Positions 43,605 through 51,478 of a stretch of DNA of 64,000 nucleotides are shown here, piece by piece. Made by a program: the position numbers and the translations under genes. The notes beneath the pieces were generated by a model. The model made no database searches. It was not told the DNA's origin and was given only the letters and a program-made list of their open reading frames with translations. Numbering within the stretch: position 1 is the first letter of the stretch; each line of letters opens with the position of its first letter. Source of the DNA: Brevibacillus reuszeri (GTDB taxonomy: Bacteria > Bacillota > Bacilli > Brevibacillales > Brevibacillaceae); the NCBI RefSeq assembly GCF_001187725.1, contig NZ_LGIQ01000005.1:50759-114758 (forward strand), written 5' to 3'.

Positions 43605-43662
43605 TAGCTCCTAGGCGAAAAGGACGTTTTAAACGTCTCGAATCGCTGAGGAGCTATTTTTT
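43605..43662 (+). terminator. Terminator-like hairpin containing a GACGTTTTAAACGTC palindrome
   Basis: TAGCTCCT and AGGAGCTA are perfect outer arms followed by six T. Inside is GACGTTTTAAACGTC (43623-43637). No gene lies directly upstream, so it may end a small RNA. Confidence 0.6.
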
Positions 43663-43793
43663 ATTCTTACGATGATTCATTCCTCACGAGAAAACGAGAA
43701 ACGATTCGTGATGTGTTTCTGTCTCCTGTATCCAGCTCGAAATAGTAAAAACGATTGAAATATCCGATCAAGAAAATTTTATAGGAGAAGCCC

Positions 43794-43898
43794 ATGGACA
43801 GCATGGTGCAAAGATACGCTCCCCCGCTTTATTTAAGTATCACAGCGGGGGGAGTGGTAACCTTTATGGTAAATATTTACAGATCGATGAATGACTGA
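43794..43898 (+). CDS. 34-aa predicted membrane peptide
   Basis: TAGGAG is followed after six bases by ATG and a 34-codon frame, MDSMVQRYAPPLYLSITAGG..., with one hydrophobic segment (residues 11-29). A GC-rich inverted repeat (CTCCCCCGCT/AGCGGGGGGAG, 43819-43853) lies inside the frame. Size and layout are like small membrane toxins or phage membrane peptides; the role is unknown. Confidence 0.45.
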   Translation: MDSMVQRYAPPLYLSITAGGVVTFMVNIYRSMND

Positions 43899-44004
43899 AG
43901 AATCAGGTTGTAGCTATCGATGGAGGGGAAGTCCAAAAGGGCATTTGGTCCAAAAGAATATTCAATAGTTTTGTGTAAACCAAGGAAAATGGAGGAGAAG
44001 AATT

Positions 44005-46548
44005 ATGTTGTATACATTTGCAAACATCCCTGTGTCTCTACGTGAATTTAAGCAATGGGTACTTTGGGGATATCGAATGAGGGATTCAATAAAGACGAAG
44101 GTTCCACTTAATATCGCTGGAATTCCTTCTGATGCACAGGATAGTGATAATCAGTTCACATTTGAGGAAGTTGTGCATATGTACACTGATGAAGAGTTTA
44201 ATCCTGAAGGAAAACGATTCAACGGAATCGGCTTCGTGTTCAAAAAGGACGGAGGAATCACTGGGATAGACCTTGATAAGTGCGTAGATAAGGAGACGGG
44301 GAAGATCGAGGAGTGGGCACAGAAAATCATTGACCGTTTCCAGTCCTATACTGAATTGAGTGTATCGGGAACGGGTGTTCACATCTTGATTGAAGGGAAG
44401 ATACCTGGGGCTAAGAATCGTACTGGCCAAATTGAGATGTACGACTCTAAGCGCTTCTTTACCGTTTCGGGTAACCGAATTGGAGAGGTTGAGGGGGTTA
44501 TGGAGCGTCAGGATGTATTGAACTCTTTTTACAAAGAGGTGTTTCCAGAGAACGAGAAGCTGGCAACGATAAAAAACGAGTCTGAAACTGCACTCTCGTT
44601 ATCGGATAGCGATATTATAAGTCTTTTGATTAAAGAAAAGAATGGGGGAAAGTGGGCGAAACTTTACCAAGAGGGTTGGAAAAATGGCGAGTCTTATTGT
44701 CAAAAGTACCCTAGTCAAAGTGAAGCTGATGCCGCTTTTTGTAGTAAACTCGCTTTCTATACCGATGATCCCGAACAAATCGAGCGTATTATGAGCAAAA
44801 GTAAGCTAGGCCAACGGGAGAAATGGGAAAATCGCCATGATTACCGAGACAGTGTGATTCAAAAAGCTTTAGCCCAACAAACTGAGCGATATTCAGGAAC
44901 GAAAAATTCTCCTTCGAAATCTGATAGTGAAGGTCAAGCGGATAAGGTATCCGAAACAAGTGAAGAATGGCCTGATATTGTAGAATTTGAAGAATATGAG
45001 TTGCCTGAATTCCCGACGGACATTTTCCCCGATTGGGTACGGGATTATGTGGAGGCGATAGCGGAATCGAGTCAAACGCCCGTGGATATGGCGGGAATGT
45101 TGGTTCTAGCTGCGCTAGCTACATGCATACAGCGGAGGTATGTGATCGAAATCGTCCCAGAGTTTGTTGAACCGTTGTGTTTGTATGTGCTTGTGGCTAT
45201 GCCACCGTCCAATCGGAAGACAAAGGTATTTAGCGAGATCATTCGTCCGATTCGTCGGTACGAAAAATATTTGCGCAGTGAATTTGAGGTGATGTCGGAC
45301 GAGCGTAAGGTGGAAATTGACATTTTAAAAGCCAAAGAGGACGAATTGAAGAAACGAATGAAAAAAGGTGAGGTAGATGTCAAACATGAGCTGAGCACAA
45401 TAAAGTCGAAAATAAAAACCTTGCAAGAATTGTATCCACCATCGCTTATTAAGCAGGATATCACAGCAGAAGGCCTTATCCAGGCATTGCGACAAAACCA
45501 AAATCGCCTCGGAATACTAAGTGATGAATCCGGTGTCCTTGATATTGCTTCTGGTCTGTATACTGGAGGAAAGACGAACATCGATATTTTTCTAAAGGGA
45601 CATACAGGTTCTGATTATGTATACGACCGAAAAGGGAGCGAACCAGCCTATTTAGATCGGGCTACGATAACGCTAGGTTTGGCAGTCCAGAATGAAGTGC
45701 TACAAGAATTCGTGTCGAAAAAAGTGATGAGAGGAAGAGGATTTATTGCCAGATTCTTGTATTCCGTACCGAAAAGTATGGTGGGGTACAGAAAGGCAGA
45801 TGGGCTCCCTGTCCCACAACACGTAAAAACGAATTATGACAATAACATTTCCAAAATTCTCGAATGGAAGACAGGGGGAACCGTATCAGATGAAGTGCGA
45901 AATGAAAGCCTTGTAGAATTCGTGAAGAATGAAATCGAAAAAGATACGATAGATTACGATGAGGATGCCCCGCCACAATATCTCTGCTTAACCGAAGAAG
46001 CGCAAGCGGTGTATAAACAATTCTACGAGGATCATGAGCCAAGGCTTCACCCTGACAAAGGTGATCTCGGTGGTGTAAATATTTTGGAATGGTCTGGAAA
46101 ACTAGTAGGACATTTGATGCGGATAGCTGGCTTACTACATGTGGCAGAAAATATTGATAAGCCGCGCTTACCTTTGGCAGTCGAAGCTTTTACTGTTAAA
46201 AGAGCGATCCGGTTGGGCGACTATCTGATATCCCATGCCCGAAAAGCGTTTGGAGAAGCATCCTTGGGTAATAATTTCGAGAAGCAAAAGAAACTTCTTC
46301 TTGCTTTGCTTGGAAAGATTCCGAAGGAGGAGTGTGAAAATAAGCGTACGAAAACGGATATCTGGCGTCTTGTTAAGGGGAAAGGTTTTCCGAACTCTGC
46401 TGATATTTCGAAGAATTTACTTGATGGTTTAGTTGAACGAGGATATCTCAGAAATGAATATGTGAAAAGAGGAGGCAAAGGAGCAGACAGCATTGTATAC
46501 ATGATCAATCCGAAAGTCTATGAAATGACGAAGGAAAGCGGAGATTAA
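44005..46548 (+). CDS. Primase-helicase replication protein (prim-pol-like plus DUF3987)
   Basis: The 847-aa protein has an N-terminal primase/polymerase-like region (about 1-165: FKQWVLWGYR, GIGFVFKKDGGITGIDLDKC, SVSGTGVHILIEGKI), a linker domain (about 200-290) and a DUF3987 ATPase/helicase part (about 330-760). That part has the nucleotide loop MPPSNRKTK and the Walker-B-like GILSDESGV. A winged-helix-like tail ends it. Such proteins start replication of phages and integrative elements. GGAGG precedes the ATG. A terminator and an iteron-like region follow, fitting a replication module of element B. Confidence 0.85.
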   Translation: MLYTFANIPVSLREFKQWVLWGYRMRDSIKTKVPLNIAGIPSDAQDSDNQFTFEEVVHMYTDEEFNPEGKRFNGIGFVFKKDGGITGIDLDKCVDKETGKIEEWAQKIIDRFQSYTELSVSGTGVHILIEGKIPGAKNRTGQIEMYDSKRFFTVSGNRIGEVEGVMERQDVLNSFYKEVFPENEKLATIKNESETALSLSDSDIISLLIKEKNGGKWAKLYQEGWKNGESYCQKYPSQSEADAAFCSKLAFYTDDPEQIERIMSKSKLGQREKWENRHDYRDSVIQKALAQQTERYSGTKNSPSKSDSEGQADKVSETSEEWPDIVEFEEYELPEFPTDIFPDWVRDYVEAIAESSQTPVDMAGMLVLAALATCIQRRYVIEIVPEFVEPLCLYVLVAMPPSNRKTKVFSEIIRPIRRYEKYLRSEFEVMSDERKVEIDILKAKEDELKKRMKKGEVDVKHELSTIKSKIKTLQELYPPSLIKQDITAEGLIQALRQNQNRLGILSDESGVLDIASGLYTGGKTNIDIFLKGHTGSDYVYDRKGSEPAYLDRATITLGLAVQNEVLQEFVSKKVMRGRGFIARFLYSVPKSMVGYRKADGLPVPQHVKTNYDNNISKILEWKTGGTVSDEVRNESLVEFVKNEIEKDTIDYDEDAPPQYLCLTEEAQAVYKQFYEDHEPRLHPDKGDLGGVNILEWSGKLVGHLMRIAGLLHVAENIDKPRLPLAVEAFTVKRAIRLGDYLISHARKAFGEASLGNNFEKQKKLLLALLGKIPKEECENKRTKTDIWRLVKGKGFPNSADISKNLLDGLVERGYLRNEYVKRGGKGADSIVYMINPKVYEMTKESGD

Positions 46549-46576
46549 GCTCCTGTAGTAGAAAGGTTGGTTGGAG

Positions 46577-46613
46577 AAGGGGAACGCTGAAGAAGGCGTC
46601 CCCTTTGCTTTAG
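46577..46613 (+). terminator. Intrinsic terminator of the primase gene
   Basis: AAGGGGAACGC and GCGTCCCCTT pair with one asymmetry and are followed by TGCTTT, 28 bases after the stop codon. Confidence 0.7.
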
Positions 46614-46710
46614 CCAAAATATCTTAGATAATCACTAAAATCCCCTGACGAACGGTATTTATTCAAAGCAATGGAGAAGAGAGCTGAACTATTGTAAGCT
46701 ACGCAAAATT

Positions 46711-47056
46711 CCAAAATACCGAAAATATCGGCAAACGAGCCTGATAACAGAAAGGACTTGATCGTAACCTAAATACGTAAAAAGATAAATACTATTCTAT
46801 TTAATTTTCCTAATATTCTATTTTTATAAACCTACTTGTAGGTTTTAACCTATCCCGACCGTATCCCACTCGTATTTAGGCGTCCTACTTGTATTCTCTA
46901 TATATTGGGTAATAAATCGCTTCACCTGTAATCGTATACCCCTCCCCTATAGGTATGCTCGGTATTTTGGTATTTTGGCAAGATAATATCCCTTCGTGAT
47001 ACCTCGGAGTTGTAATGAGTAAATACCGAGCTTTTCGGTATCCCACCCGTATTTTG
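46711..47056. repeat. Iteron-like repeats, candidate origin of element B
   Basis: TCGGTATTTTGG occurs at 46959-46970 with an adjoining TATTTTGG, inverted as CCAAAATACCGA at 46711-46722, and in a split form at 47034-47056. GTATCCCAC[TC]CGTATTT occurs at about 46861-46877 and 47038-47054. AACCTACTTGTAGGTT (46824-46839) is a perfect hairpin. The cluster lies just behind the primase-helicase gene and holds no convincing ORF. Confidence 0.5.
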
Positions 47057-47209
47057 GAAACCCTCTGTATCTTCCCTAAGAGTAGCCATCCTTGATACGA
47101 GCACACCTACATTTGAAAATGTTTATGTTCTTCTATGAAGAACCGAAGAGTAAAGATGGTAGTTCCTCCCTTTATTTAGACCAATCAAACACAAGGAGGA
47201 ACACTGCCG

Positions 47210-47366
47210 ATGAGCAGATGCATGAATGGATCTATGAACGAGGCTATATGGACTGCCCCTTCAATGGGTAGAAAGAGTAGAAGTAAAAGAGCAAATCAAA
47301 GAACAGCCAAAAGCTTCTCCCCTCCAATCCACGACCTTTCAGGTGATTTCTGATGAGGAGTCTTAA
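47210..47366 (+). pseudogene. Small frameshifted or overlapping gene before the element B recombinase
   Basis: AAGGAGGAAC precedes ATG 47210, which opens a 47-codon frame to 47353. In another frame ATG 47218 gives MHEWIYERGYMDCP. A one-base slip in the CCCC run at 47256-47259 joins it to a credible acidic tail (LQWVERVEVKEQIKEQPK..., stop at 47366). The second reading looks more protein-like and suggests a frameshifted 50-codon gene. Either reading is uncertain. Confidence 0.4.
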
Positions 47367-47545
47367 GAAGAACACTGTAAAGTGAACTGAAAAGTTAACT
47401 TATATTGAAAAAAGCTTGGATTTTAGAAACGCCCGAACTATGCTTGCCTACGAGAGTTAATTTCCTAAAATTACCAAAACGGTGTTAACACACCATTATG
47501 GGCATATCGTAACGAAAACTTTAATTTTGGAAACTAGGTGGGCGA

Positions 47546-48328
47546 ATGAAGGAACGAGTCGTAGGCTACGTACGGGTTTCTACCCAAGGGCAAGTGAAAG
47601 ACGGTTATTCTCTGGCTTATCAGGTTGAGGAAATCGAGCGGTTCTGCGCAAAACACAACCTTGACCTGATCGACATCTATAAAGACGAAGGAATCAGCGG
47701 AGCGAAGGTAGACGAGGACGGTCTAACCGTAGATCGGGAAGGACTACAGGAGATGTTGCTCGATCTGAAATGGAGGGATGTGAAGGCTGTCGTTGTACTG
47801 AACACTTCCCGCTTATGGAGGGCGGATATGGTGAAAGCACTGATCCATCGTGAATTAAAGCGGTATGAGGTAGACGTACGAGCGATAGAGCAGCCGAACT
47901 ATAGTATCTACGTGAACGACCCAAATGACTTCCTGATCAATGGCATGATGGAATTACTGGATCAATATCAACGCCTAGAGATCACTCTAAAGCTAGGGAG
48001 AGGGAGAAGGAAAAAAGCCCAGCAAGGAGGATATGCTGGTGGGCGTGTCGCTTTCGGCTACTCTGCAAAGAAAGGACAGAAAACGCTCGAAGTGAATGAA
48101 AAGCAAGCGGAAGTAGTAAAACGTGTGTTTTTCCTACGGGAAGAACATCCGAAGTGGTCGCTGTCGGAGATAGCTACTGCCTTGAATCGAGAGGGATACA
48201 CCACCACGAAAGGTAAGTCCTTCACGAAGATACAGGTGAAACGAATCTTAGACCGTGAGAGCTTTTACCGAGGAGAATATCAGTATGGGAACGTGAAAGC
48301 GAAGGGAATTCACCCACCGATTTTATAA
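47546..48328 (+). CDS. Serine recombinase, short form (element B)
   Basis: This 260-aa protein is homologous over its full length to the element A recombinase. It has VVGYVRVSTQGQVKDGYS with the catalytic serine, IYKDEGISGAKVDEDG, LNTSRLWRADMV, and the Recombinase-domain part ending FYRGEYQYGNVKAKGIHPPIL. It also lacks the zinc ribbon and coiled coil of large serine recombinases. AGGTGGG precedes the ATG. It is followed by a 248-base non-coding stretch and the IS110-type transposase. Confidence 0.9.
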   Translation: MKERVVGYVRVSTQGQVKDGYSLAYQVEEIERFCAKHNLDLIDIYKDEGISGAKVDEDGLTVDREGLQEMLLDLKWRDVKAVVVLNTSRLWRADMVKALIHRELKRYEVDVRAIEQPNYSIYVNDPNDFLINGMMELLDQYQRLEITLKLGRGRRKKAQQGGYAGGRVAFGYSAKKGQKTLEVNEKQAEVVKRVFFLREEHPKWSLSEIATALNREGYTTTKGKSFTKIQVKRILDRESFYRGEYQYGNVKAKGIHPPIL

Positions 48329-48368
48329 GGCGTTTTACTGAAGAAATATGACGGACGGAACGTAGGAG

Positions 48369-48531
48369 TTTGCTGACGTGTCTTTGCGGTTCTTCCGCTC
48401 GAACTGAGGATGCAACCTTACGAAGCCCCTGTATACCAAGCGAAACGAACTTGTATGGAGTGGTTCTTCATAGGCTGGATTTTTGCTTACGTGTCTTTGT
48501 AGCTTGTCTACTTGATCGGAGGATGCAAGCT
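48369..48531 (+). ncRNA. Duplicated covarying hairpins, candidate bridge RNA of element B
   Basis: Two 50-base units of the same length (about 48369-48418 and 48482-48531) align without gaps. Each has outer arms TTTGC/GCAA, a shared ACGTGTCTTTG strand, a small inner stem with a five-base loop, and a GAGGATGC strand. The inner stem is GCGG/CCGC in unit 1 and GTAG/CTAC in unit 2, so both bases changed together in each pair. The units lie directly upstream of the IS110-type transposase, where IS110 bridge RNAs with target-binding and donor-binding loops are encoded. The open frame across them is therefore not taken as protein. Confidence 0.55.
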
Positions 48532-48576
48532 CTAGCCTGTGAGAAACCATTCCATACGAAGAAAGGGAGACGGAGA

Positions 48577-49812
48577 ATGGAACAACGAGAGAAAATGATC
48601 TATGTGGGCGTTGATCTACATAAACAGCATCATACGGCAGTGATTGTTGACTGCTGGAATAATAAGCTGGGAGAAATACAGTTCGATAATAAACCGACCT
48701 CCTTTCCAGCGCTTCTGAAAGAAGTAAAGAAGCACCTGAAAAAGGGAATGACGGCGGTGTATGGCTTAGAGGATGTGGGAGGATACGGTAGGGCGTTAGC
48801 GGTGTACCTGAATGAATGTGCTTGTTGGGTGAAGGAAGTGAACCCCATCTTATCGAACGCTAGAAGAAAAAGTCACGTTACTGTCCAGAAATCGGATAGC
48901 TGGGATGCTGAATGTGTAGCGCGAGTACTGCGAGATGAACCGAATAACCTCCCCGATGCCAAGCCGATAGACTTGTACTGGGCGTTGAGTCAACTCGTTA
49001 CTCAGCGGAAGTGGATTGTGAAAAATCAGACGGGACTTAACCAGAAGCTTCATCAACAATTGAGTTACCACTACCCGAGTTACAAGAAGTTCTTTTCACA
49101 AGTAGACGGAAAGACGGCGCTAGCTTTCTGGGAACGCTATCCATCCCCATGCCATTTGGACGGTGTAGCAGAGAGCACCCTCGCTTCCTTTCTGAGAGAA
49201 CTAAGTAATTTCTGCTTATCTACTGGGAAGGCTGCTCAGATTTTATCACTTGTGAAAGAAGATGGGGATACGAGACGGGATTTTCAGGAGAAGCGGGATT
49301 TTATCGTCCAAAGCATCGTCCGAAACATCCGGTTCAACCAAGAAGAGCTGACGAGGATTGAGGAGGAGATAAGAAGCTTGATAAAAGGGCTAGGTTTCCA
49401 GCTAGAGACAATGACGGGTATAGACGTGATAACGGCGGCAGAGCTAGTAGCGGAGATCGGGGATATTCACCGTTTTGCTACGCCCGATAAGCTTGCTCGA
49501 TTTGCTGGAATCGCTCCGATCTTTGTTGGTTCGGGTGGAAAGGGCAGGAACTATAAGAGTAAGCAGGGAAATCGTGTTTTACACGAGCTTTTCAAGAGCC
49601 TCGCCATCCGCCAACTAGCTGTAACGAGAGGAAAGAGAGAGCCACGTAATCCTTACTTCTATTCGTACTATGAGCAGAAAGTAGCTGTAGGGAAGACAAA
49701 GAAACAGGCTGTCGTCTGTATCATGAGGAAGCTGGTTAACGTCATTCACTACCTAATGAGAACGAAGGCAGCGTACGTTATTCCACCCGTTCCTGAGAAG
49801 GAAGCTGGATGA
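48577..49812 (+). CDS. IS110 family transposase (DEDD recombinase), element B
   Basis: This 411-aa protein starts at MEQREKMIYVGVDLHKQHH behind GGGAGACGGAG; the longer frame to 48370 crosses the duplicated hairpins. DEDD residues are visible in YVGVDLHK, YGLEDVGGYG and QKSDSWDAECVAR. The C-terminal Transposase_20 region (MTGIDVITAAELVAEIGDIHRF, LARFAGIAPIFVG) is complete. It is homologous end to end with the element A transposase, and its gene also ends within 80 bases of the RHS core site. Confidence 0.93.
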   Translation: MEQREKMIYVGVDLHKQHHTAVIVDCWNNKLGEIQFDNKPTSFPALLKEVKKHLKKGMTAVYGLEDVGGYGRALAVYLNECACWVKEVNPILSNARRKSHVTVQKSDSWDAECVARVLRDEPNNLPDAKPIDLYWALSQLVTQRKWIVKNQTGLNQKLHQQLSYHYPSYKKFFSQVDGKTALAFWERYPSPCHLDGVAESTLASFLRELSNFCLSTGKAAQILSLVKEDGDTRRDFQEKRDFIVQSIVRNIRFNQEELTRIEEEIRSLIKGLGFQLETMTGIDVITAAELVAEIGDIHRFATPDKLARFAGIAPIFVGSGGKGRNYKSKQGNRVLHELFKSLAIRQLAVTRGKREPRNPYFYSYYEQKVAVGKTKKQAVVCIMRKLVNVIHYLMRTKAAYVIPPVPEKEAG

Positions 49813-49813
49813 T

Positions 49814-49870
49814 CGGAGAGGTAGAAGGAACTGGCGGTAAAAGAGGGGAAATTACCGCCTTCTCTCTCCG
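49814..49870 (+). terminator. Nested hairpin at the right end of element B
   Basis: CGGAGAG (49814-49820) and CTCTCCG (49864-49870) enclose perfect arms GGCGGTAA (49833-49840) and TTACCGCC (49852-49859). It follows the transposase stop directly and lies 20 bases before the RHS homology. It may end the transcript or be part of the element end. Confidence 0.55.
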
Positions 49871-49910
49871 AAAATAACGGTTTATAAACTAGGATACGTA
49901 TAAGGGTGCG

Positions 49911-50984
49911 GTGGATAATCCGTTGTCGTTGAACAGGTATACGTATGTGAGTAATAATCCGTTGCGGTTTGTGGATCCTACTGGACATGTTCAAGTGATT
50001 GCTGGTGATGGGGCGACTGGCACCTATTATTACTATGATGAGTACGGTGTTCGATTAATTCATGGAAGTAAAGAGATTGACTGGGATTACTATATAGAAT
50101 GGTATAGTCGTGATGCTGCCGGGATGGATAAAGCAATGCGCGGCACCAATTTTGGGCAGACAGCGGTTGCTTCGGCGATCTATTTTAAATGGTCTGAAAG
50201 AATCGGACTACCCCCTGTTTCCGCTTCTCAGTATACAGGTTCTAAATTTCTAAAACCAAAAAATCAGATAAAGGCGAATGCAAATGTAAAAGATTGCAAT
50301 TGCTTTACTGCTGGAACTAAGGTGTTGACAGACGAAGGGGAGAAACCTATTGAAGACATTGAGGTCGGAGATAAGGTTTTAGCCAAGGACGATGAAACGG
50401 GTGAGATGGCTTATAAGGAAGTCGAATGGCTCTTCCAACGTGAAGTTGAGGAAACGTATAATATTACTGTTGGTGGAGAGGTCATATCGACAACCGATGA
50501 GCATCCGTTTTGGGTTGTTGGAAAAGGTTGGGTGGAAGCAAAATACCTTATTGTTGGCGATGTTCTGACAACCTCGAATGAAAAAGAATTAGCCATTGAG
50601 AAAATTGAGGTCAAAAATGAACATAAGATCGTATACAACTTTAAGGTAAAAGACTTCCATACGTACTTTGTTTCAAATCTAGGAGTTTGGACGCATAATA
50701 GTTGTGGTTATAAAACCAATGATAAAACTAAAGGTGGATTAGTTTTCACTGAACATGGTGCAGAGAGAGCAAATGAGAGAGGTTTTACAGCAGATGTTAT
50801 TGATAGTATTGTTCAACACAATAAAAAGAATAGATTTAGCAAAGTGGATGCTCAGGGAAGAAAAACATGGGAGTATGTTGATTCTCGAGGGAATAAAGTA
50901 GTATTGAATGAACAAGGTGGAATTGTTTCTGTTCATTCTCCTGCTGAGGGTGGAGTATACATTCCAAAACCGAAAAAGAAGTAA
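49911..50984 (+). CDS. Displaced RHS C-terminal tip 3 with HINT domain and DUF4258-like toxin
   Basis: RHS core homology begins at 49891 (DTYKGAVDNPLSLNRYTYVSNNPLRFVDPTGH); an in-frame TAG at 49890-49892 precedes it, so translation, if any, starts at GTG 49911 (357 aa). After about 100 variable residues comes a pretoxin HINT (intein-like) domain at about 130-265, from CNCFTAGTKVLTDEGEKPIED to NLGVWTHN. It should cut off the toxin by self-cleavage. The last 90 residues (TEHGAERANERGFTADVIDSIVQHN...) resemble DUF4258-type toxins, probably RelE-like RNases. An immunity gene follows. Confidence 0.8.
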   Translation: MDNPLSLNRYTYVSNNPLRFVDPTGHVQVIAGDGATGTYYYYDEYGVRLIHGSKEIDWDYYIEWYSRDAAGMDKAMRGTNFGQTAVASAIYFKWSERIGLPPVSASQYTGSKFLKPKNQIKANANVKDCNCFTAGTKVLTDEGEKPIEDIEVGDKVLAKDDETGEMAYKEVEWLFQREVEETYNITVGGEVISTTDEHPFWVVGKGWVEAKYLIVGDVLTTSNEKELAIEKIEVKNEHKIVYNFKVKDFHTYFVSNLGVWTHNSCGYKTNDKTKGGLVFTEHGAERANERGFTADVIDSIVQHNKKNRFSKVDAQGRKTWEYVDSRGNKVVLNEQGGIVSVHSPAEGGVYIPKPKKK

Positions 50985-51007
50985 ATTAGGAGTTGAATAG
51001 AAACGAG

Positions 51008-51337
51008 ATGGATAAGCAACTACTTTTAGAAATTGCTAAATCAATTAACTGCGAATATGAAATTGGCATCTGGTCAGAAACAACTGATTTTTTAGAACGT
51101 CAAAAAAATATATCATTCTTTGAGATTAAGTATAATGAGGGACACTTTCAATTGAATATCAAGTTGAGTAATTTTAACTTGAATGAAGTGAAGTCAATAT
51201 TTACATCTTTAGTTAGGTTTCTTGAGTATAATTCAACATTATACGTAAGAGAGGATAAAGATTCTTCTATTGAGTATTATTTCCTATCTTCAATGCTAAA
51301 TAAAAAGGGTTTCTTGTTTCACGTTATTTTTCAATAA
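51008..51337 (+). CDS. Candidate immunity protein 3
   Basis: About 109 aa from ATG 51008 (or 114 aa from TTG 50993, which overlaps TTAGGAG). Acidic, soluble, no recognised domain. It directly follows tip 3 and precedes a terminator, so it is the presumed antidote of the DUF4258-like toxin. Confidence 0.6.
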   Translation: MDKQLLLEIAKSINCEYEIGIWSETTDFLERQKNISFFEIKYNEGHFQLNIKLSNFNLNEVKSIFTSLVRFLEYNSTLYVREDKDSSIEYYFLSSMLNKKGFLFHVIFQ

Positions 51338-51345
51338 CTATTATG

Positions 51346-51380
51346 AGGCTTCGAAGGACTACCCTCCTTCAAGCCTTTTT
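51346..51380 (+). terminator. Terminator after immunity gene 3
   Basis: AGGCTTCGAAGG and CCTTCAAGCCT pair with one bulged base and are followed by TTTTTT. Confidence 0.85.
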
Positions 51381-51415
51381 TATTCTTTTACCTCCTGTGA
51401 ATGTTAATCTAATTC

Positions 51416-51459
51416 TTGACCACCTAGAAGCATAACGCTCACAAAAAAATTGACCACCT
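51416..51459. repeat. Direct repeat TTGACCACCT, possible insertion-sequence end scar
   Basis: TTGACCACCT occurs at 51416-51425 and 51450-51459. Repeats of this kind are typical of IS21-type ends. They stand where the RHS core fragment of the next module should be, and that fragment is missing. No transposase remains. Confidence 0.35.
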
Positions 51460-51478
51460 GAACACCACTTTCCTGTAT

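Larger units (their letters stand above)
40262..49886 (+). mobile_element. Element B: putative integrative element with primase, serine recombinase and IS110-type transposase
   Basis: Between immunity gene 2 and displaced tip 3 lie small accessory genes, an XRE regulator, a DUF3987 primase/helicase, a repeat-rich origin-like region, a short serine recombinase, a duplicated hairpin RNA and an IS110-type transposase. The right edge falls at the RHS core sequence AGGATACGTATAAGGGT (49891 on), the same site as in element A. The left edge is bounded only by the terminator at 40261. Confidence 0.6.

Noticed and set aside
46820..47056. CRISPR array in the repeat-rich part of element B
   Set aside because: Repeats are short, differ in spacing and orientation, and there are no cas genes; an iteron-type region fits better.
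48370..48576. 69-codon N-terminal extension of the element B transposase frame
   Set aside because: It crosses the duplicated hairpins, contains a cysteine- and arginine-rich sequence unlike the element A transposase, and a good ribosome site stands just before the internal ATG at 48577.
49872..49890. Exact element B end placed inside the CGGTTTATA match to the RHS core
   Set aside because: CGGTTTATA before the four variable bases also matches the RHS core, so homology may extend to the left of the junction; the precise end cannot be fixed without an empty site.
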